This document shows positions 63,881 to 64,000 of a DNA stretch of 64,000 bases, one piece after another. The stretch comes from Insolitispirillum peregrinum. GTDB lineage: Bacteria > Pseudomonadota > Alphaproteobacteria > Rhodospirillales > Rhodospirillaceae. Location: NCBI RefSeq assembly GCF_900156605.1, contig NZ_FTOA01000001.1:682001-746000 (forward strand), written 5' to 3'. The position numbers and the translations under genes were made by a program. The notes below the pieces were generated by a model. The model was not told the origin of the DNA. It was given only the letters and a program-made list of their open reading frames with translations, and did no database searches. Every line of letters starts with the position of its first letter. Position 1 is the first letter of the stretch.

Positions 63881-64000
63881 ATGAGTAACGGTATTCTGGT
63901 GATCAACGCCGGGTCTTCGTCATCGAAGTTCTCGGTGTATGTGATGGATGGTGGTCTGCACTTTGTCACCAAGGGGCAGGTCGAAGGTATTGGGGTTGGC
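63881..64000 (+). CDS. ackA: Acetate kinase, N-terminus (truncated by window end)
   Basis: The frame starts MSNGILVINAGSSSSKFSVY, the conserved first phosphate-binding motif of acetate/butyrate kinases (VxNxGSSSxKxxxx), and is open to the end of the window (40 codons). It follows the MaoC-Pta gene with 4 bp between stop and start, so the pair is an operon. Acetate versus other short-chain acids cannot be decided from this fragment. Confidence 0.92.
   Translation, partial: MSNGILVINAGSSSSKFSVYVMDGGLHFVTKGQVEGIGVG

Overview
The window is GC-rich, densely coded DNA from an alphaproteobacterium, most likely Rhodospirillales. This is inferred from the gene repertoire (DUF2336 protein, SHP/diheme cytochrome cluster, MaoC-Pta fusion, many hybrid kinases) and from alphaproteobacterial-type intergenic palindromes; no rRNA or tRNA gene is present to confirm it. 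I see no phage, integrase, transposase gene or CRISPR array. Where start codons are ambiguous this is stated.

Layout. 0-4.4 kb: propionate/methylmalonyl-CoA catabolism (both methylmalonyl-CoA mutase subunits, then the start of MeaB). 4.9-9.6 kb: a complete BMP-type nucleoside ABC importer (ATPase, two permeases, binding protein). 9.7-13.7 kb: an AT-rich DUF805 protein, a structured intergenic stretch, two small proteins, a tandem nitroreductase (SagB-type) protein and a small orphan. 13.7-22.8 kb: copper P-type ATPase, MFS transporter, acyl-CoA synthetase, CreD-like protein, aldo/keto reductase, and a YnbE-YdbL pair without YdbH. 22.8-33.5 kb: coiled-coil membrane protein, glutamine-synthetase-family ligase, DUF2336 protein, exonuclease III, DUF922 protease, D-amino acid dehydrogenase, NAD(P)HX repair enzyme, malonyl-CoA decarboxylase. 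33.6-43.6 kb: PAS-EAL protein, beta-hydroxyacid dehydrogenase, CoxG-like protein, CutA, a FIST protein with a hybrid kinase, OsmC, GreB. 43.9-46.3 kb: electron transfer flavoprotein and a MerR regulator. 46.6-48.8 kb: a c-type/b-type cytochrome operon (b561-diheme fusion, SHP, free diheme protein). 48.9-54.9 kb: a diguanylate cyclase, response regulator and large hybrid kinase. 55.2-62 kb: possible heme-oxygenase-fold protein, two Crp/Fnr regulators flanking a FetAB-type transporter, and a third hybrid kinase. 62.4-64 kb: MaoC-Pta fusion and the start of acetate kinase.

Functional themes are acyl-CoA metabolism (mutase, malonyl-CoA decarboxylase, acyl-CoA synthetase, ETF, MaoC-Pta/AckA), metal and redox handling (CopA, FetAB, CutA, cytochromes), and heavy signalling investment (three hybrid kinases, one GGDEF and one EAL protein, two Crp/Fnr, one MerR).

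The most unusual material is non-coding. Related intergenic repeats occur near 10.3, 25.7, 28.8, 29.0 and 43.7-43.9 kb: a palindrome built around GAAAAGTGGGAACCGGTTTTC, a MITE-like unit with terminal inverted repeats whose internal hairpin shows a compensatory base-pair change between two copies, and a 57-bp-period triplet of palindromes lying in frame upstream of greB.
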